A model generated the notes under the pieces. That model saw only the letters and a list, made by a program, of their open reading frames with translations. It made no database searches and had not been told where the DNA came from. Source: Phycisphaerales bacterium (lineage in GTDB: Bacteria; Planctomycetota; Phycisphaerae; Phycisphaerales; SM1A02). From it: DNA of 7,690 bases. Shown here in pieces: positions 6,290-7,690 of this stretch. The DNA lies in NCBI GenBank assembly GCA_003520025.1, contig DOVP01000219.1:1-7690 (forward strand). Reading direction: 5' to 3'. The stretch's first letter is position 1; the number at the start of each line of letters is the position of its first letter. The translations under genes and the position numbers were made by a program.

Positions 6290-6847
6290 TTGATCGAGCA
6301 GGCCGTTGCCGGCGACGATGCAGCCTGGCGGGCGATCGTGGCCGAATACGCCCCTCGAGTGCATGCGCTGCTGGTGTCCAATTGCCACGATCACGACCTC
6401 GCTGAGGAGATCACGCAGTCCAGTTTCTGCACCGTGGCCGCCAAACTCCAGAACTACGTGGAGCAGGGCAAGTTCGAGTCGTGGATTTTTCGAATCGCCA
6501 TGAATCGGCTGCGGGATGAAATGCGGCGGCGGAAGCGGCAGGCGATTCCCGTGGCGGGGGAGGTTTTGCGTCCTGTGGCCAAAACCGGGCGGGAGGACCG
6601 GTCCCGGCACGAGAAGATCGATGCCGACATGGCCGAGGCCCTCTGGGCGGCTGTTGCGGACCTCGCCGAGGCCGATCAGCAGGTGCTGCACCTGCGGCAC
6701 GTGGCGGGGCTCAGTTTCAAACAAATCGCCGAGCAACTGGAGCATCCGCTCGGCACCGTGCTCGCGAGGCACTTTCGAGCCATCAAACGGCTTCGAGAGG
6801 CCTTGGGCGACGAAATTGCCGAAGATTTTGCCAGTCGGGGCTGCTGA
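6290..6847 (+). CDS. RNA polymerase sigma factor, sigma70 family (ECF-like)
   Basis: Alternative sigma factor that directs RNA polymerase to a special promoter set. It has only regions 2 and 4, the ECF layout. Region 2 (about 8-85, numbered from the TTG) includes AEEITQSSFCTVAAKL and FESWIFRIAMNRLRDEMRRRKR, the core-binding and -10 recognition parts. Region 4 (about 112-172) has QQVLHLRHVAGLSFKQIAEQL followed by GTVLARHFRAIKRLRE, the helix-turn-helix for the -35 box. At 185 residues it has a typical length. The reported start is TTG at 6290, the first standard start codon after an in-frame stop at 6245. An in-frame CTG at 6266 has the better ribosome-binding site and would add 8 residues (LDSEHAKT), so the true protein may be 193 residues. 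It is divergent from the antiporter and followed after 41 nt by a membrane protein gene that is probably its regulator. Confidence 0.9.
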   Translation: MIEQAVAGDDAAWRAIVAEYAPRVHALLVSNCHDHDLAEEITQSSFCTVAAKLQNYVEQGKFESWIFRIAMNRLRDEMRRRKRQAIPVAGEVLRPVAKTGREDRSRHEKIDADMAEALWAAVADLAEADQQVLHLRHVAGLSFKQIAEQLEHPLGTVLARHFRAIKRLREALGDEIAEDFASRGC

Positions 6848-6877
6848 TTGATGCAATGTCCATCGACCATCGACGTT

Positions 6878-6881
6878 GGAG
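6878..6881 (+). promoter_or_regulatory. ribosome-binding site of the membrane protein gene
   Basis: GGAG lies 7 bases before the ATG at 6889 and supports that start. Confidence 0.6.
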
Positions 6882-6888
6882 ATAAACC

Positions 6889-7452
6889 ATGACAGACACA
6901 GGACCTTGGCCCTCCCAGAATTCTCAAGATGACCCGATCGATCCGCGTTGCGACGCGGTCGATGAGGCCATTGACGCCGCGCTCAAGCAGACGGCACCTC
7001 GGGAGGTCCCCGAGGGCCTTGTCGAGCGAGTGGCAGAGGCCAGCCTCCAAAGCCTGAGAGCCGGTCGCGGCGAGACTCCTGCCATTCTGCGGTTCCGACG
7101 CCCCCTCGCCCGCCTTGCCATAGCCGCCAGCGTGTTGCTCGCTGTTGTGGCCGCCTTCTGGCTTGCTGGCCGTCAACCTTCTCCTGAGGTTCGCTCGCTG
7201 GCCTTGGTCAGTCCATCGGTTGAGATCGAATCGGGTGGTGCCATGGAGGATGCCGCTTTGACCCGTTTCCGGGGTCTACAACAGGTCAGCGACCTGAATT
7301 ATGCCGATGCGCTGACCGATCTTGAGGAAGTCGTGTGGGCGATGCACCACGGAGCCGGTTCCCGCATGGTGCTCTCGCCGGGGCAGACCGATATGGAAAC
7401 CATCGAGAACGAGTTGGACTCGGTCCGGGTTGTTGCGAGGATTGACGGATGA
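6889..7452 (+). CDS. single-pass membrane protein, putative anti-sigma factor
   Basis: I do not recognise a named family. The 187-residue protein has a polar, acidic N-terminal part (1-72) with a predicted helical stretch at about 24-56, including VPEGLVERVAEASLQSL. An Arg-rich stop (R68-R71, R75) precedes one strong membrane segment at about 76-94 (LAIAASVLLAVVAAFWLAG), followed by a C-terminal domain of about 90 residues. The positive charges before the segment favour the N-terminus in the cytoplasm and the C-terminal part outside. This layout, directly after a sigma factor and overlapping an exported protein, is that of a membrane anti-sigma factor. It lacks the zinc anti-sigma HxxxCxxC motif: the only cysteine is C21. 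The start is supported by GGAG at 7 bases. The function is inferred from context, and another membrane regulator or a structural protein is possible. Confidence 0.75.
   Translation: MTDTGPWPSQNSQDDPIDPRCDAVDEAIDAALKQTAPREVPEGLVERVAEASLQSLRAGRGETPAILRFRRPLARLAIAASVLLAVVAAFWLAGRQPSPEVRSLALVSPSVEIESGGAMEDAALTRFRGLQQVSDLNYADALTDLEEVVWAMHHGAGSRMVLSPGQTDMETIENELDSVRVVARIDG
7437..7441 (+). promoter_or_regulatory. ribosome-binding site of the partial exported protein gene
   Basis: GAGGA lies 7 bases before the ATG at 7449, inside the end of the preceding gene. It selects this ATG over the in-frame ATG at 7467. Confidence 0.6.
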
Positions 7453-7690
7453 ACGAGCGAACCACGATGACACGCTTTTCACGGCACTCTTTCGGACTCT
7501 GCTGGGTTGGGTTCGTGATCGTGACTGCACTGGTCCTTCATGCGGGTGGCCCGCTGCAGGCTGATACCAAGCAGAGCAGATCCCGCCCGACGATGAATCG
7601 AGCCGCCTTTGTCGACCAGTACTTGGATGTTGCCGCTGAGATCGATGCCGAGCTTGCCGATCAACTGCGTTCGATGTGCCAACTCGATCC
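7449..7690 (+). CDS. exported protein of unknown function, N-terminal part only
   Basis: An open frame of 80 full codons with no stop runs off the right edge. The ATG overlaps the TGA of the preceding gene as ATGA, with GAGGA 7 bases upstream, so it is cotranslated with it. The protein starts with a charged segment (MNERTTMTRFSRH), a hydrophobic core (about 15-32) and a likely signal peptidase site after LQA (36-38), leaving the mature start DTKQSRS. C18 lies at the start of the hydrophobic core, so a lipoprotein is unlikely. The mature part seen (about 48-80) is acidic and helical in character (DQYLDVAAEIDAELADQL). By position it may be an envelope partner of the sigma/membrane protein pair; I do not recognise the family, and most of the protein is outside the window. 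Confidence 0.75.
   Translation, partial: MNERTTMTRFSRHSFGLCWVGFVIVTALVLHAGGPLQADTKQSRSRPTMNRAAFVDQYLDVAAEIDAELADQLRSMCQLD

Noticed and set aside
6860..6873. Tandem 7-base repeat CCATCGA before the membrane protein gene
   Set aside because: Two short copies in a region rich in CATCGA/CGATC words; likely chance.
7490..7520. Lipoprotein signal in the partial exported protein (FGLC)
   Set aside because: The cysteine is at the start of the hydrophobic core instead of after it, so it cannot be a lipobox.

Overview
The window is about 7.7 kb of GC-rich bacterial chromosome with dense, ordinary gene packing. It holds six complete genes and the start of a seventh. I see no RNA genes, CRISPR arrays, insertion sequences, phage genes or transfer scars. 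The GC-rich composition, the style of the sigma factor (its region 4 ends in a GTVLAR helix) and the sigma/membrane-protein/exported-protein set hint at Planctomycetota, possibly Phycisphaerae. That placement is an inference and would need a tree of DnaB or HU to confirm.

Layout: (1) 36-2980, minus strand: a two-gene operon for a Trk potassium uptake system. trkA (NAD-binding gating subunit) comes first, and the trkH pore subunit starts with GTG inside a 4-nt GTGA overlap. (2) 2981-3217: a divergent control region with two inverted repeats and a good sigma70-type promoter firing rightward. (3) 3218-5100, plus strand: an HU/IHF-type DNA-binding protein gene, then dnaB, the replicative helicase, 80 nt downstream and probably in the same transcript. 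(4) 5129-6187, minus strand: a CaCA-family sodium/calcium antiporter of the YrbG type, convergent with dnaB. (5) 6290-7690, plus strand: a sigma70-family (ECF-like) sigma factor, a single-pass membrane protein in the place of an anti-sigma factor, and the first 80 codons of an exported protein that overlaps it by ATGA and runs off the window.

Working together: TrkA and TrkH form one transporter. HU and DnaB are linked by chromosome and replication biology. The last three genes look like one regulatory unit, in which a cytoplasmic sigma factor is probably controlled by a membrane protein and an envelope partner. This is the only part that might hold undescribed biology, because the membrane protein lacks the usual zinc anti-sigma motif and I do not recognise either partner. 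The rest is well-known housekeeping. Its oddities are at the level of translation starts and control sites: GC-rich hairpins at the trkH and dnaB starts, a likely non-standard sigma-factor start, a possible leaderless antiporter transcript and a degenerate second nucleotide site in TrkA.
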